This document shows, piece after piece, positions 40,950 through 52,024 of a stretch of 64,000 nucleotides of DNA. Position 1 is the first letter of the stretch. The number at the start of each line of letters is the position of its first letter. Origin of the DNA: Pseudomonas fragi. Lineage in GTDB: Bacteria > Pseudomonadota > Gammaproteobacteria > Pseudomonadales > Pseudomonadaceae. The DNA is taken from assembly GCF_002269505.1 (NCBI RefSeq), contig NZ_NQKQ01000007.1, positions 62,001 through 126,000 of the forward strand, read 5' to 3'. Both the position numbers and the translations under genes were made by a program. The notes below the pieces were generated by a model that was not told the origin of the DNA, did no database searches, and saw nothing but the letters and a program-made list of their open reading frames with translations.

Positions 40950-41026
40950 TGTAGTCGCTGCCGAGGTACGAAGGCTGCGAGCGGTTTGCAGGCTATCGCA
41001 GCCTTCGTACCTCGGCAGCGACTACA
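40950..41026. repeat. perfect 31-base inverted repeat after mnmE
   Basis: Each arm runs from TGTAGTCGCTGCCGAGGTAC through GAAGGCTGCGA; the right arm is its exact complement, with a 15-base loop. It is the same family as the element at 20433-20530. It could fold into a long hairpin in RNA and act as a terminator between mnmE and the next gene. Confidence 0.9.
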
Positions 41027-41162
41027 ACGCGTCACACTGCTACAGTTATCCACATTCACACGAGGTATTAGTCCAATGCGCCATTGATGCCGCCGCGATG
41101 CTTGCGGCCAGTTCTCGATTCCCCTGCAACAGGGGGTAGATCTGTGCATCTCTGGAGTGTGT

Positions 41163-42779
41163 ATGACTCACGTTACCTCTGTAACGCTGCAAGGCGTTTC
41201 CTATCAACTGCCTGATGGCAGTTCCCTGTTTTCAGATCTTGATCTGCATCTCGACCAGCGCCGCACAGGGCTGGTAGGGCGCAATGGTGTGGGCAAGAGC
41301 ATATTGGCGCGCATCATTGCAGGGGATATCTTGCCCTCAACCGGCCGGTGCATCCGCAATGGCTCGGTGTATTACCTGAAGCAGCAAGTCAGCCACGACC
41401 CCAATCACACCCTTGCCGAGCTTGCTGGTGTGCAAACAGTCATCAGCGCCCTTGAGCGAATAGAGCGGGGCAGCAGCGTCCAAGCGGACTTTGACTGTGT
41501 GGGCGAGCGCTGGAATATCCGTCAGCAATTGCTCGATCAGCTAAGCCGCAACAATCTTGCACACCTGACCCTTTCGACTCCTGCATCAGCCCTGAGCGGT
41601 GGCGAAGCCATGCGCGTAGCCCTGATGGGCGCCTTTTTGTCGCAAGCCGATCTGTTGATACTGGATGAGCCCACCAATCATCTGGACCGTCAGAATCGGC
41701 TGGCCCTCCATACACAATTGCAGCAGTGGCCTAACGGATTACTTGTTATCAGCCATGATCGAGACTTGCTGGAAAGCATGGAACGCATCGTTGAACTGTC
41801 ATCCCTCGGACTCACCAGTTACGGCGGGGGGTTCTCGTTTTATGCTCAGGCCAAAGCCGAGCAACTACAAATAGCGCAACAACAGCTGACGTCAGCCAGG
41901 CTAGAGCGCAAGCGCCAGGAACATGCGCTGCGTGAGCAAAGGGAAAGCCTTGAACGCAGACAAGCCCGTGGTCAAAAGCAGGCCGCTGATACCAATCAGG
42001 CAAAAATTCTGCTGGGCCGGCAAAAGGAGCGCAGCCAGGCCAGCAGTGGCAAGCTGCGGGTACAACAGGATGCGGCCCGCGAGCAATTATCTGCTCGGGT
42101 CCGTCAGGCTGCTAATCAGGTAGAGGAGCAACAGGCCATTGTTGTCTATCCGCCTCAGACTTGCCCGACCGCGCCAGTTCAAATCGCCGAGCTGATAAAT
42201 GCTTGCCTGCCCCAGGGCGCAGAGCAACTGCGCTTGATCAATCTCACCATCACGCGAGGCCAGCGTATTGCTTTGACCGGGCCAAACGGCTGTGGCAAGT
42301 CGACCTTGCTCAAGGTATTGGCCGGGCAACTTCCGGTTGTTGCCGGTCTGGCCAAGACCCTGGTAACCAGCGCTTACCTTGACCAGCACCTGGGGGTTTT
42401 GGCCCCGGATCGATCAGTTATTGAGCAGTTACAGTCTCTTAACCGGCAACTGAGTGAAGGAGAATTACGCACTCGGCTGGCCCAATTGGGCCTCAATGCC
42501 GACCGCATCCACCTGCCATGCCATAGGCTCAGTGGTGGAGAACGCTTGAAGGCCGCGATGGCCTGCGTATTTTATGCCCAATCCCTGCCACAGCTGTTGC
42601 TGCTCGATGAGCCGGCCAATCACCTGGATCTACCTTCCGTTCAAGCGCTGGAAACCATGCTCAACCAGTACTCGGGCACTTTAGTCATCACTTCCCACGA
42701 TGAAGTGTTGATGGCTGCTATCGGAATTACCCACAAGCTAAAAGCATCATCCACAGGTTGGCTGCAAACCCCCGTCTAA
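41163..42779 (+). CDS. ABC-F family ATPase (duplicated ABC, no membrane domain)
   Basis: A soluble protein of 538 residues with two ABC domains, the ABC-F form that acts on ribosomes or gives antibiotic protection. First domain: GRNGVGKSILARII, LSGGEAMRVALMGA, DLLILDEPTNHLD. Second domain: GPNGCGKSTLLKVL, LSGGERLKAAMACV, LLLLDEPANHLDL. The linker between them (residues about 225-320) is charged, helical and Arg/Gln-rich, as in ABC-F proteins. The ATG at 41163 follows TGGAG. I cannot tell which subfamily it belongs to. It lies between mnmE and mnmG, which is not the usual content there, and its body looks somewhat less GC-rich than the flanking genes. The gene may have been acquired. Confidence 0.85.
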   Translation: MTHVTSVTLQGVSYQLPDGSSLFSDLDLHLDQRRTGLVGRNGVGKSILARIIAGDILPSTGRCIRNGSVYYLKQQVSHDPNHTLAELAGVQTVISALERIERGSSVQADFDCVGERWNIRQQLLDQLSRNNLAHLTLSTPASALSGGEAMRVALMGAFLSQADLLILDEPTNHLDRQNRLALHTQLQQWPNGLLVISHDRDLLESMERIVELSSLGLTSYGGGFSFYAQAKAEQLQIAQQQLTSARLERKRQEHALREQRESLERRQARGQKQAADTNQAKILLGRQKERSQASSGKLRVQQDAAREQLSARVRQAANQVEEQQAIVVYPPQTCPTAPVQIAELINACLPQGAEQLRLINLTITRGQRIALTGPNGCGKSTLLKVLAGQLPVVAGLAKTLVTSAYLDQHLGVLAPDRSVIEQLQSLNRQLSEGELRTRLAQLGLNADRIHLPCHRLSGGERLKAAMACVFYAQSLPQLLLLDEPANHLDLPSVQALETMLNQYSGTLVITSHDEVLMAAIGITHKLKASSTGWLQTPV

Positions 42780-42904
42780 CCGGGCTGGTTACTACCGTTT
42801 ATCACCTAAACCAATGACCGATCGTCCGACTGCTTGCTGGATTGCTCCTCCAGGCGGTTTTCGGCTGCCTGTTTATAGGCCCGAAAATACCAAAACCCCT
42901 AAAT

Positions 42905-43190
42905 AAGCCCTGTGCATAACTGCCCTTCAGGTCAGTGGGTAAGTAGGCCTTAAAACTGAAGATAACCACCCTTGTGGATAACCACCTGTTTTACCCACAG
43001 GCTTAAACCACTTATCCCAATCCCTTATCGGTGCATAACCACAGACTTTTGAATCTCTGTACAGTACGTAAAATAAGGTCTACAGCAATCTATCCACAGA
43101 AAGTGGCCTCAGTAGAAATAAACATAAAAACAAAGCTTTATAAATTTCTTCTCTATTTATTTATCTATCTTGCCCTTATCCACAGCTGGT
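42905..43190. other. second DnaA-box cluster with AT-rich segment upstream of mnmG
   Basis: The 504-base gap 42780-43283 has exact DnaA boxes at 42973-42981 (minus) and 43176-43184 (plus), TTATGCACA at 42911-42919 (minus), and near-matches TTACCCACA at 42991-42999, TTATGCACC at 43030-43038 (minus) and CTATCCACA at 43090-43098. A/T-rich DNA fills 43099-43165. DnaA boxes upstream of gidA (mnmG) have been described for P. putida. Whether this second cluster takes part in initiation is unknown. Confidence 0.8.
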
Positions 43191-43283
43191 TAAATTTTGT
43201 GCAAAGGGTTCTTTAAGAAGGGCGAAGTCCCTATACTTCGCGGTCTATCCAAAAAACCCCTAGTAACAGGCACGAGGTGCGTG

Positions 43284-45176
43284 GTGAATTTCCCTTCCCG
43301 TTTTGCAGTGATCGTCATCGGCGGCGGTCACGCCGGAACCGAGGCTGCACTTGCTTCAGCACGTATGGGCGTAAAAACCCTGCTGTTGACCCACAACGTG
43401 GAAACCCTCGGGCAAATGAGCTGCAATCCTGCGATTGGCGGGATTGGTAAAAGCCATCTGGTAAAAGAAATCGACGCCCTGGGCGGCGCGATGGCAATGG
43501 CTACCGATAAAGGCGGCATCCAGTTCCGTGTACTTAATGGGCGTAAAGGCCCGGCAGTACGGGCAACTCGTGCACAGGCCGACCGCATTCTGTACAAGGC
43601 GGCAATTCGCGAAACGCTGGAAAATCAGCCCAACCTGTGGATATTTCAACAGGCTGCTGATGACCTGATCGTTGAACAGGATCAAGTCCGTGGCGTAGTA
43701 ACCCAGATGGGCCTACGTTTCATGGCCGATGCCGTGGTTTTGACAACAGGCACCTTTCTCGGTGGACTTATCCACATCGGGATGCAGAATTACTCGGGCG
43801 GCCGGGCCGGTGATCCACCTTCGATCGCCCTGGCACACCGTCTGCGTGAACTGCCTCTACGAGTCGGCCGCCTGAAAACCGGTACACCGCCGCGTATCGA
43901 TGGCCGCTCTGTGGATTTCTCGGTCATGACCGAGCAACCGGGCGATACACCGATTCCTGTCATGTCGTTCATGGGCAACAAAGAACAGCACCCGGCCCAG
44001 GTCAGTTGCTGGATCACCCATACCAACGCCCGGACTCATGAAATCATCGCATCCAACCTCGATCGTTCGCCGATGTACTCAGGTGTGATCGAAGGGATTG
44101 GCCCGCGTTATTGCCCGTCGATCGAAGACAAGATCCACCGCTTTGCCGACAAGGAAAGCCATCAGGTGTTTATCGAGCCGGAAGGTTTGACCACCCATGA
44201 GCTGTACCCGAACGGGATCTCTACTTCCTTGCCGTTCGACGTACAAATCCAGATCGTGCAATCGATTCGCGGCATGGAAAATGCGCATATCGTGCGTCCG
44301 GGCTACGCCATCGAATACGACTACTTCGACCCGCGTGACCTGAAATACAGCCTGGAAACCAAAGTGATCGGCGGTTTGTTCTTTGCCGGGCAAATCAACG
44401 GCACCACCGGTTACGAAGAAGCCGGCGCCCAGGGTTTGCTGGCTGGCGCCAACGCGGCATTGCTCGCACAGGGCAAGGAAAGCTGGTGCCCGCGTCGTGA
44501 TGAGGCGTACATCGGAGTGTTGGTCGACGACTTGATTACCCTGGGTACTCAAGAACCGTACCGGATGTTTACTTCCCGCGCCGAATACCGCCTGATCCTG
44601 CGCGAAGACAACGCAGACATGCGTTTGACCGAAAAAGGCCGCGAACTGGGCCTGGTCGACGACGCCCGCTGGGCGGCTTTCTGCACCAAGCGCGAAAGCA
44701 TCGCGCAAGAAGAACAACGGCTCAAAAGTACCTGGGTTCGTCCGGGTACCGAGCAGGGTGATGCCATTGCTGCCAAGTTCGGCACGCCGCTGACCCATGA
44801 ATACAATTTGCTCAACCTGCTGACCCGCCCCGAAATCGATTACGCCGGTCTGGTTGAAGTCACCGGGCAAGGCGCAGAAGACCCGCTGGTTGCTGAGCAG
44901 GTTGAGATCAAAACCAAGTACGCCGGTTATATCGATCGTCAACAAGACGAAATTGCCCGTCTGCGTGCCAGTGAAAACACCAAGCTGCCTGTGGATATCG
45001 ATTACACGACCATCTCTGGTCTGTCGAAAGAGATTCAGAGCAAGTTGGGCGCAACCCGCCCCGAGACCTTGGGCCAGGCTTCGCGTATCCCCGGTGTGAC
45101 CCCCGCGGCGATTTCCCTGTTGATGATTCACCTGAAAAAGCGCGGCGCTGGCCGCACGTTGGAGCAAAACGCTTGA
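43284..45176 (+). CDS. mnmG: tRNA uridine-5-carboxymethylaminomethyl(34) synthesis enzyme MnmG (GidA)
   Basis: FAD enzyme that with MnmE modifies wobble uridines of tRNA. The GTG at 43284 ([29 protein letters not shown]) is chosen: GAGG lies 6 bases upstream and the product has 630 residues, the normal size. An adjacent GTG at 43281 is the alternative. The FAD loop is [48 protein letters not shown] and the C-terminal helical MnmE-binding part are all present. The stop overlaps the rsmG start. The DnaA-box region lies just upstream. Confidence 0.97.
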   Translation: MNFPSRFAVIVIGGGHAGTEAALASARMGVKTLLLTHNVETLGQMSCNPAIGGIGKSHLVKEIDALGGAMAMATDKGGIQFRVLNGRKGPAVRATRAQADRILYKAAIRETLENQPNLWIFQQAADDLIVEQDQVRGVVTQMGLRFMADAVVLTTGTFLGGLIHIGMQNYSGGRAGDPPSIALAHRLRELPLRVGRLKTGTPPRIDGRSVDFSVMTEQPGDTPIPVMSFMGNKEQHPAQVSCWITHTNARTHEIIASNLDRSPMYSGVIEGIGPRYCPSIEDKIHRFADKESHQVFIEPEGLTTHELYPNGISTSLPFDVQIQIVQSIRGMENAHIVRPGYAIEYDYFDPRDLKYSLETKVIGGLFFAGQINGTTGYEEAGAQGLLAGANAALLAQGKESWCPRRDEAYIGVLVDDLITLGTQEPYRMFTSRAEYRLILREDNADMRLTEKGRELGLVDDARWAAFCTKRESIAQEEQRLKSTWVRPGTEQGDAIAAKFGTPLTHEYNLLNLLTRPEIDYAGLVEVTGQGAEDPLVAEQVEIKTKYAGYIDRQQDEIARLRASENTKLPVDIDYTTISGLSKEIQSKLGATRPETLGQASRIPGVTPAAISLLMIHLKKRGAGRTLEQNA

Positions 45177-45817
45177 GTTCGCTGGTAACCGCACAACACG
45201 CCGAAGAGTTATCCACAGGTGCACGCCAGTTGGGCGTTGCACTGACTGAAAGCCAGCATCAGCAATTGCTGGGTTATCTGGCCCTGTTGATCAAATGGAA
45301 CAAGGCCTACAACCTCACGGCTGTGCGTAACCCGGACGAAATGGTGTCGCGCCATTTGCTCGACAGTCTGAGCGTGATGCCCTTCATCGAAAATGGCCGT
45401 TGGCTGGATGTGGGCAGTGGCGGCGGCATGCCGGGCATTCCCCTGGCGATCCTGTTTCCCGAGTCGCAAGTGACCTGCCTGGACAGCAACGGCAAGAAAA
45501 CCCGTTTCCTGACCCAGGTAAAACTCGAGCTGAAACTGGACAACCTGCAAGTTATCCACAGTCGCGTCGAAGAGTTCCAGCCTGAGCAGCCTTTCAACGG
45601 AATTGTGTCCAGGGCTTTCAGCAGCATGGAGAATTTCAGCAACTGGACCCGCCACCTGGGCAACAGCGAAACCCGCTGGTTGGCAATGAAGGGCGTTCAT
45701 CCGGCCGATGAGCTGGTAGCATTGCCGTCTGATTTTCGTCTAGATAGCGAACACGCCTTGACCGTTCCGGGTTGCCAAGGCCAACGCCATCTGCTGATAC
45801 TGCGCCGCACGGCATGA
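45173..45817 (+). CDS. rsmG: 16S rRNA m7G527 methyltransferase RsmG (GidB)
   Basis: SAM-dependent methylation of G527 in 16S rRNA; loss of this enzyme gives low-level streptomycin resistance in many bacteria. The 214 residues start at a TTG that overlaps the mnmG stop (TTGA). Motifs are [24 protein letters not shown], the SAM loop [18 protein letters not shown], and [11 protein letters not shown]. It is followed closely by parA, the conserved order. Two exact DnaA 9-mers lie in its coding sequence. Confidence 0.96.
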   Translation: MSSLVTAQHAEELSTGARQLGVALTESQHQQLLGYLALLIKWNKAYNLTAVRNPDEMVSRHLLDSLSVMPFIENGRWLDVGSGGGMPGIPLAILFPESQVTCLDSNGKKTRFLTQVKLELKLDNLQVIHSRVEEFQPEQPFNGIVSRAFSSMENFSNWTRHLGNSETRWLAMKGVHPADELVALPSDFRLDSEHALTVPGCQGQRHLLILRRTA

Positions 45818-45835
45818 TTGGGAACGCAAGCAAGA

Positions 45836-46627
45836 ATGGCTAAGGTATTCGCAATAGCGAACCAAAAGGGTGGTGTGGGTAAAACCACCACCTGTATCAA
45901 CCTCGCAGCATCGCTGGTCGCGACCAAGCGCCGCGTGCTGCTGATCGACCTTGATCCACAGGGCAACGCCACCATGGGTAGCGGTGTGGATAAACACGGT
46001 CTCGAGAATTCGGTCTACGACCTGTTGATCGGCGAGTGCGACCTGGCTCAGGCCATGCACGTGTCCGAGCACGGTGGTTACCAGCTTCTGCCAGCCAACC
46101 GCGACCTGACGGCAGCCGAAGTCGTGTTGCTCGAAATGCAGATGAAGGAAAGCCGTCTGCGCACGGCCCTGGCACCGGTTCGCGAGAGCTACGATTACAT
46201 CCTGATCGATTGCCCGCCGTCGCTGTCGATGTTGACCCTGAATGCTCTGGTTGCAGCCGATGGGGTCATTATCCCCATGCAGTGCGAGTACTTTGCACTC
46301 GAAGGCTTGAGCGACCTTGTGGATAACATCAAGCGCATCGCCGAGCTGCTGAACCCGAACCTGAAGATCGAAGGCCTGTTGCGGACCATGTATGACCCGC
46401 GCCTGAGCCTGATGAACGACGTTTCGGCCCAGCTCAAGGAACACTTCGGCGAGCAGCTTTACGACACGGTCATCCCGCGCAACATTCGTCTGGCCGAAGC
46501 ACCGAGCTACGGCATGCCTGCATTGGCCTACGACAAAAATTCCCGTGGCGCGATTGCTTACCTTGCCCTGGCGGGCGAGCTGGTTCGTCGTCAACGTCGC
46601 GCCACCCGTACGCCTCAGCCAACTTAA
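45836..46627 (+). CDS. parA: chromosome-partitioning ATPase ParA (Soj)
   Basis: Walker-type ATPase that binds nucleoid DNA and, with ParB, moves newly copied origins apart. The ATG at 45836 (MAKVFAIANQKGGVGKTTTCINLA) gives 263 residues, the size of chromosomal ParA without the N-terminal HTH of plasmid types. The deviant Walker A is KGGVGKTT at residues 11-18; IDLDPQGNATMG (Walker A') and YDYILIDCPPSLSMLT (Walker B) follow. It lies 9 bases before parB. Two exact DnaA 9-mers are in the gene. Confidence 0.97.
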   Translation: MAKVFAIANQKGGVGKTTTCINLAASLVATKRRVLLIDLDPQGNATMGSGVDKHGLENSVYDLLIGECDLAQAMHVSEHGGYQLLPANRDLTAAEVVLLEMQMKESRLRTALAPVRESYDYILIDCPPSLSMLTLNALVAADGVIIPMQCEYFALEGLSDLVDNIKRIAELLNPNLKIEGLLRTMYDPRLSLMNDVSAQLKEHFGEQLYDTVIPRNIRLAEAPSYGMPALAYDKNSRGAIAYLALAGELVRRQRRATRTPQPT

Positions 46628-46636
46628 GGAAATCCC

Positions 46637-47509
46637 ATGGCCGTCAAGAAACGAGGTCTCGGACGCGGACTGGATGCACTCCTGAGTGGTCCTACGGTCA
46701 GCTCGCTGGAAGAGCAAGCGGTCAAGGTTGATCAAAGCGAGCTGCAACACCTGCCCCTGGACCTGATCCAGCGCGGCAAGTACCAGCCTCGTCGCGACAT
46801 GGACCCGCAGGCGCTCGAAGAGCTGGCCAGCTCGATCCGCAGCCAGGGCGTGATGCAGCCGATCGTGGTGCGCCCGATCGAAGGCAACCGCTTCGAGATC
46901 ATCGCAGGTGAGCGGCGCTGGCGTGCCAGCCAGCAGGCTGGCAAGGACACGATCCCGGCGATGGTCAAGGACGTGCCGGACGAAACTGCAATTGCAATGG
47001 CGCTAATCGAGAACATTCAGCGCGAAGACCTCAACCCGATTGAAGAAGCCGTCGCCTTGCAGCGCTTGCAGCAAGAGTTCCAGCTGACTCAACAGCAAGT
47101 AGCCGACGCTGTGGGCAAGTCCCGGGTGTCTGTGGCTAACTTGTTGCGATTGATTTCGTTGCCGGAAGTAATCAAGACCATGCTGTCCCACGGTGACCTG
47201 GAAATGGGTCATGCACGGGCATTGCTCGGTTTGCCTGATGCTCAGCAGGTGGAAGGGGCGCGACACGTTGTCGCACGCGGCCTGACAGTACGTCAGACCG
47301 AAGCCCTGGTTCGCCAGTGGTTGAGTGGCAAACAGGAGCCCGCTGAACCGGTAAAAGCCGACCCGGACATTGCCAGGCTCGAACAGCGTCTGGCAGAGCG
47401 GCTAGGCTCTGCGGTGCAGATCCGCCACGGAAAGAAGGGAAAAGGCCAGTTAGTGATTGGTTACAATTCCCTGGATGAGCTGCAAGGAGTGCTTGCTCAC
47501 ATCCGCTGA
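46637..47509 (+). CDS. parB: chromosome-partitioning protein ParB (Spo0J)
   Basis: CTP-dependent clamp that loads at parS and spreads to organise the origin. The 290 residues start MAVKKRGLGRGLDALL, the usual ParA-stimulating N-terminus. The CTPase/arginine box is IIAGERRWRASQQAG. The parS-reading helix-turn-helix is LTQQQVADAVGKSRVSVANLLRLI, and a C-terminal dimerisation domain ends LVIGYNSLDELQGVLAHIR. A perfect target parS lies in recF. Confidence 0.97.
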   Translation: MAVKKRGLGRGLDALLSGPTVSSLEEQAVKVDQSELQHLPLDLIQRGKYQPRRDMDPQALEELASSIRSQGVMQPIVVRPIEGNRFEIIAGERRWRASQQAGKDTIPAMVKDVPDETAIAMALIENIQREDLNPIEEAVALQRLQQEFQLTQQQVADAVGKSRVSVANLLRLISLPEVIKTMLSHGDLEMGHARALLGLPDAQQVEGARHVVARGLTVRQTEALVRQWLSGKQEPAEPVKADPDIARLEQRLAERLGSAVQIRHGKKGKGQLVIGYNSLDELQGVLAHIR

Positions 47510-47558
47510 AACATTTCCTCATGTAGCGCGCAGTCGGAAATCACTACCTGACAGTTGA

Positions 47559-47580
47559 ATAGGGGCTTCGTCGCCCCTAT
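47559..47580 (+). terminator. hairpin between parB and the atp operon
   Basis: Perfect 8-base stem ATAGGGGC / GCCCCTAT with loop TTCGTC, but no T-run after it. It may be a weak terminator or a 5' mRNA structure of the atp transcript. Confidence 0.5.
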
Positions 47581-47657
47581 ACTCTGCGCGCATTTTGTCG
47601 GCACAAATTATGCCAAGTTTTCAATCTTTGGTAGCCGACCTTTGAGGAGCAGTTGTG

Positions 47658-48951
<1,294 letters not shown>

Positions 48952-48976
48952 GATCCGCTTCGGCGAATCTGGTGCT

Positions 48977-48998
48977 CCTCTCACCTTAGGGTGAGAGG
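48977..48998 (+). promoter_or_regulatory. intercistronic hairpin between atpB and atpE
   Basis: Stem CCTCTCACC / GGTGAGAGG with loop TTAG. It lies upstream of the most highly translated gene of the operon, whose ribosome site GGGAGGAAAG is very strong; a role in RNA processing or stability is inferred. Confidence 0.55.
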
Positions 48999-49058
48999 GC
49001 GTCGCAAAATGATTTTGTTTTACCGCTTTAATCTAAAAACCTAAACCATACGACGTAA

Positions 49059-49331
<273 letters not shown>

Positions 49332-49333
49332 TC

Positions 49334-49349
49334 ACTCGAATTTTCGAGT
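49334..49349 (+). promoter_or_regulatory. intercistronic inverted repeat between atpE and atpF
   Basis: Short palindrome ACTCGAATTTTCGAGT right after the atpE stop. It can form a small hairpin that could protect the atpE message from 3' decay. Confidence 0.45.
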
Positions 49350-49388
49350 TGATTAGAGTGATGGACAACGAACGAGCGAGGTGTTGGC

Positions 49389-49859
49389 GTGAACATTAAT
49401 GCAACCCTGATTGGCCAGTCCGTTGCGTTCTTCATTTTTGTACTGTTTTGCATGAAGTTCGTGTGGCCTCCGGTCATCGCGGCATTGCAAGAACGTCAGA
49501 AGAAGATTGCGGCTGGACTGGACGCTGCTAACCGAGCAGCTCGCGACCTGGAGTTGGCCCAAGATAAAGCGGGTCAACAACTGCGCGAAGCTAAGGCTCA
49601 AGCAGCTGAAATCATTGAGCAAGCCAAGAAACGCGGTACTCAGATCGTAGACGAAGCCCGTGAACAGGCTCGCGTTGAAGCTGACCGTGTGAAGGCTCAG
49701 GCTCAGGCCGAGATCGAACAGGAACTGAACAGCGTTAAAGACGCCCTGCGTGCCCAATTGGGTAGCTTGGCTGTTGAAGGCGCAGAGAAGATCCTGGGTG
49801 CCACAATCGATCAAAACGCGCACGCGGAGCTGGTTACTAAACTGGCTGCTGAAATTTAA
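49389..49859 (+). CDS. atpF: ATP synthase Fo subunit b
   Basis: Peripheral-stalk subunit: one N-terminal membrane helix ([25 protein letters not shown]) and a long charged coiled coil through residue 156 that reaches up to subunit delta. The chain begins at the GTG at 49389 with GCGAGGTGTTGGC upstream. The length is exact for the gamma-proteobacterial b subunit. It is 12 bases from atpH. Confidence 0.97.
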   Translation: MNINATLIGQSVAFFIFVLFCMKFVWPPVIAALQERQKKIAAGLDAANRAARDLELAQDKAGQQLREAKAQAAEIIEQAKKRGTQIVDEAREQARVEADRVKAQAQAEIEQELNSVKDALRAQLGSLAVEGAEKILGATIDQNAHAELVTKLAAEI

Positions 49860-49871
49860 GCGAGGGCGATC

Positions 49872-50408
49872 ATGGCAGAATTGACCACGTTGGCCCGACC
49901 TTACGCTAAGGCAGCCTTCGAGCACGCCCAGGCCCACCAGCAACTGGCCTCTTGGTCAGCCATGCTCGGCCTGGCTGCAGCAGTGTCGCAAGACGACACT
50001 ATGCAGCGCGTGCTCAAGGCCCCGCGACTGACGAGCGCAGAAAAGGCCGCCACATTTATTGATGTGTGCGGCGACAAGTTCACTGTAGCAGCACAGAACT
50101 TCATCAACGTCGTTGCCGAAAACGACCGTCTCCCGCTACTGCCGGAGATCGCCGCTCTGTTTGACCTGTACAAGGCTGAACAAGAGAAGTCGGTAGACGT
50201 AGAAGTGACCAGTGCTTTTACATTGAACCAAGAACAGCAAGACAAACTCGCCAAGGTTCTCAGTGCACGACTCAACCGGGAAGTGCGCCTGCAAGTTGCG
50301 GAGGATGCCAGCCTTATAGGTGGTGTCATCATCCGCGCCGGCGACCTGGTTATCGATGGCTCGGTTCGCGGAAAACTCGCAAGCCTTGCCGAAGCATTGA
50401 AATCTTGA
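49872..50408 (+). CDS. atpH: ATP synthase F1 subunit delta
   Basis: Stator subunit that joins the b dimer to the top of the alpha3-beta3 head. The 178 residues start [19 protein letters not shown], and the C-terminal signature reads [28 protein letters not shown]. Both the helical N-terminal domain and the C-terminal domain are complete. It is co-transcribed within the atp operon, 21 bases before atpA. Confidence 0.97.
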   Translation: MAELTTLARPYAKAAFEHAQAHQQLASWSAMLGLAAAVSQDDTMQRVLKAPRLTSAEKAATFIDVCGDKFTVAAQNFINVVAENDRLPLLPEIAALFDLYKAEQEKSVDVEVTSAFTLNQEQQDKLAKVLSARLNREVRLQVAEDASLIGGVIIRAGDLVIDGSVRGKLASLAEALKS

Positions 50409-50429
50409 GTTTGAAGGGGCAGCAGAGCA

Positions 50430-51974
50430 ATGCAGCAACTCAATCCTTCCGAAATAAGTGAAATTATCAAGGGCCGCATCGAAAAACTCGATGTGACCTC
50501 CCAAGCCCGTAACGAAGGCACTGTCGTCAGCGTATCTGACGGTATTGTGCGGATTCACGGTCTGGCCGACGTAATGTACGGCGAGATGATCGAGTTTCCG
50601 GGCAGCGTCTTCGGTATGGCTCTCAACCTTGAGCAAGACTCTGTAGGTGCCGTAGTACTGGGCGCATACACGACTCTGGCTGAAGGCATGAGCGCCAAGT
50701 GCACTGGCCGCATCCTGGAAGTTCCGGTTGGTAAGGAACTGCTGGGTCGCGTTGTCGACGCACTGGGTAACCCAGTTGATGGCAAAGGTCCACTGGGCAA
50801 CACCGAGACTGATGCAGTCGAGAAAGTTGCTCCAGGCGTGATCTGGCGTAAGTCGGTAGACCAGCCTGTACAGACTGGCTACAAGGCTGTCGATGCCATG
50901 ATCCCTGTCGGCCGTGGCCAGCGTGAGCTGATCATCGGTGACCGTCAGATCGGTAAAACCGCTCTGGCGATCGACGCGATCATCAACCAGAAGAACAGCG
51001 GCATTTTCTGTGTATACGTAGCGATCGGTCAGAAGCAATCGACCATCGCCAACGTGGTTCGCAAGCTGGAAGAAAACGGCGCGCTGGCTAACACCATCGT
51101 CGTTGCTGCCAGTGCTTCCGAATCCGCAGCGCTGCAGTTCCTGGCACCGTACTCCGGTTGCACCATGGGCGAATACTTCCGCGACCGCGGTGAAGACGCG
51201 CTGATCGTTTATGACGATCTGTCCAAGCAAGCAGTGGCTTACCGCCAGATTTCCCTGCTGCTGCGCCGTCCACCAGGCCGTGAAGCTTACCCAGGCGACG
51301 TGTTCTATCTCCACTCCCGTCTTCTGGAGCGCGCATCCCGCGTATCCGAAGAATACGTAGAGAAGTTCACCAACGGCGCAGTGACCGGCAAAACCGGTTC
51401 CCTGACCGCACTGCCGATCATCGAAACCCAGGCTGGCGACGTTTCCGCGTTCGTTCCGACCAACGTGATTTCCATCACTGACGGTCAGATCTTCCTGGAA
51501 TCGGCCATGTTCAACTCCGGGATCCGTCCTGCAGTGAACGCCGGTGTTTCGGTATCCCGTGTGGGTGGTGCCGCTCAGACCAAGATCATCAAGAAGCTCT
51601 CCGGTGGTATCCGTACCGCTCTGGCTCAGTACCGTGAACTGGCAGCATTTGCCCAGTTCGCTTCTGACCTGGACGAAGCGACCCGTAAGCAACTTGAGCA
51701 TGGTCAGCGCGTTACCGAGCTGATGAAGCAGAAGCAATACGCACCAATGTCGATCGCTGACATGGCGCTGTCGCTGTATGCCGCTGAGCGTGGGTTCCTG
51801 ACTGACGTCGAAATCACCAAGGTCGGTAGCTTTGAACAAGCGCTGATTGCTTACTTCAACCGCGATCACGCCGAGCTTATGGCGAAGATCAACGTTAAAG
51901 GTGACTTCAATGACGAAATCGACGCTGGCATCAAAGCCGGTATCGAGAAGTTCAAGGCCACCCAAACCTGGTAA
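50430..51974 (+). CDS. atpA: ATP synthase F1 subunit alpha
   Basis: Non-catalytic nucleotide-binding subunit of F1; its Arg finger completes the catalytic sites on beta. The 514 residues contain the P-loop [15 protein letters not shown], the region [25 protein letters not shown], and the signature [17 protein letters not shown] with the Arg. It starts [27 protein letters not shown]-looped hairpin follows before atpG. Confidence 0.98.
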   Translation: MQQLNPSEISEIIKGRIEKLDVTSQARNEGTVVSVSDGIVRIHGLADVMYGEMIEFPGSVFGMALNLEQDSVGAVVLGAYTTLAEGMSAKCTGRILEVPVGKELLGRVVDALGNPVDGKGPLGNTETDAVEKVAPGVIWRKSVDQPVQTGYKAVDAMIPVGRGQRELIIGDRQIGKTALAIDAIINQKNSGIFCVYVAIGQKQSTIANVVRKLEENGALANTIVVAASASESAALQFLAPYSGCTMGEYFRDRGEDALIVYDDLSKQAVAYRQISLLLRRPPGREAYPGDVFYLHSRLLERASRVSEEYVEKFTNGAVTGKTGSLTALPIIETQAGDVSAFVPTNVISITDGQIFLESAMFNSGIRPAVNAGVSVSRVGGAAQTKIIKKLSGGIRTALAQYRELAAFAQFASDLDEATRKQLEHGQRVTELMKQKQYAPMSIADMALSLYAAERGFLTDVEITKVGSFEQALIAYFNRDHAELMAKINVKGDFNDEIDAGIKAGIEKFKATQTW

Positions 51975-51979
51975 GCCGC

Positions 51980-52003
51980 AGCGGGAGCCGCAAGGCTCCC
52001 GCT
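51980..52003 (+). promoter_or_regulatory. intercistronic hairpin between atpA and atpG, GCAA loop
   Basis: Perfect 10-base stem AGCGGGAGCC / GGCTCCCGCT closed by a GCAA (GNRA-type) tetraloop. There is no T-run, so it is unlikely to be a terminator and more likely stabilises or tunes the mRNA. Confidence 0.7.
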
Positions 52004-52024
52004 TGCTAACCTGATAGGTGTTAC

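Noticed and set aside
49356..49943. Minus-strand frame opposite atpF/atpH as an overlapping gene
   Set aside because: Antisense shadow; the atp genes are certain and no independent signal supports it.
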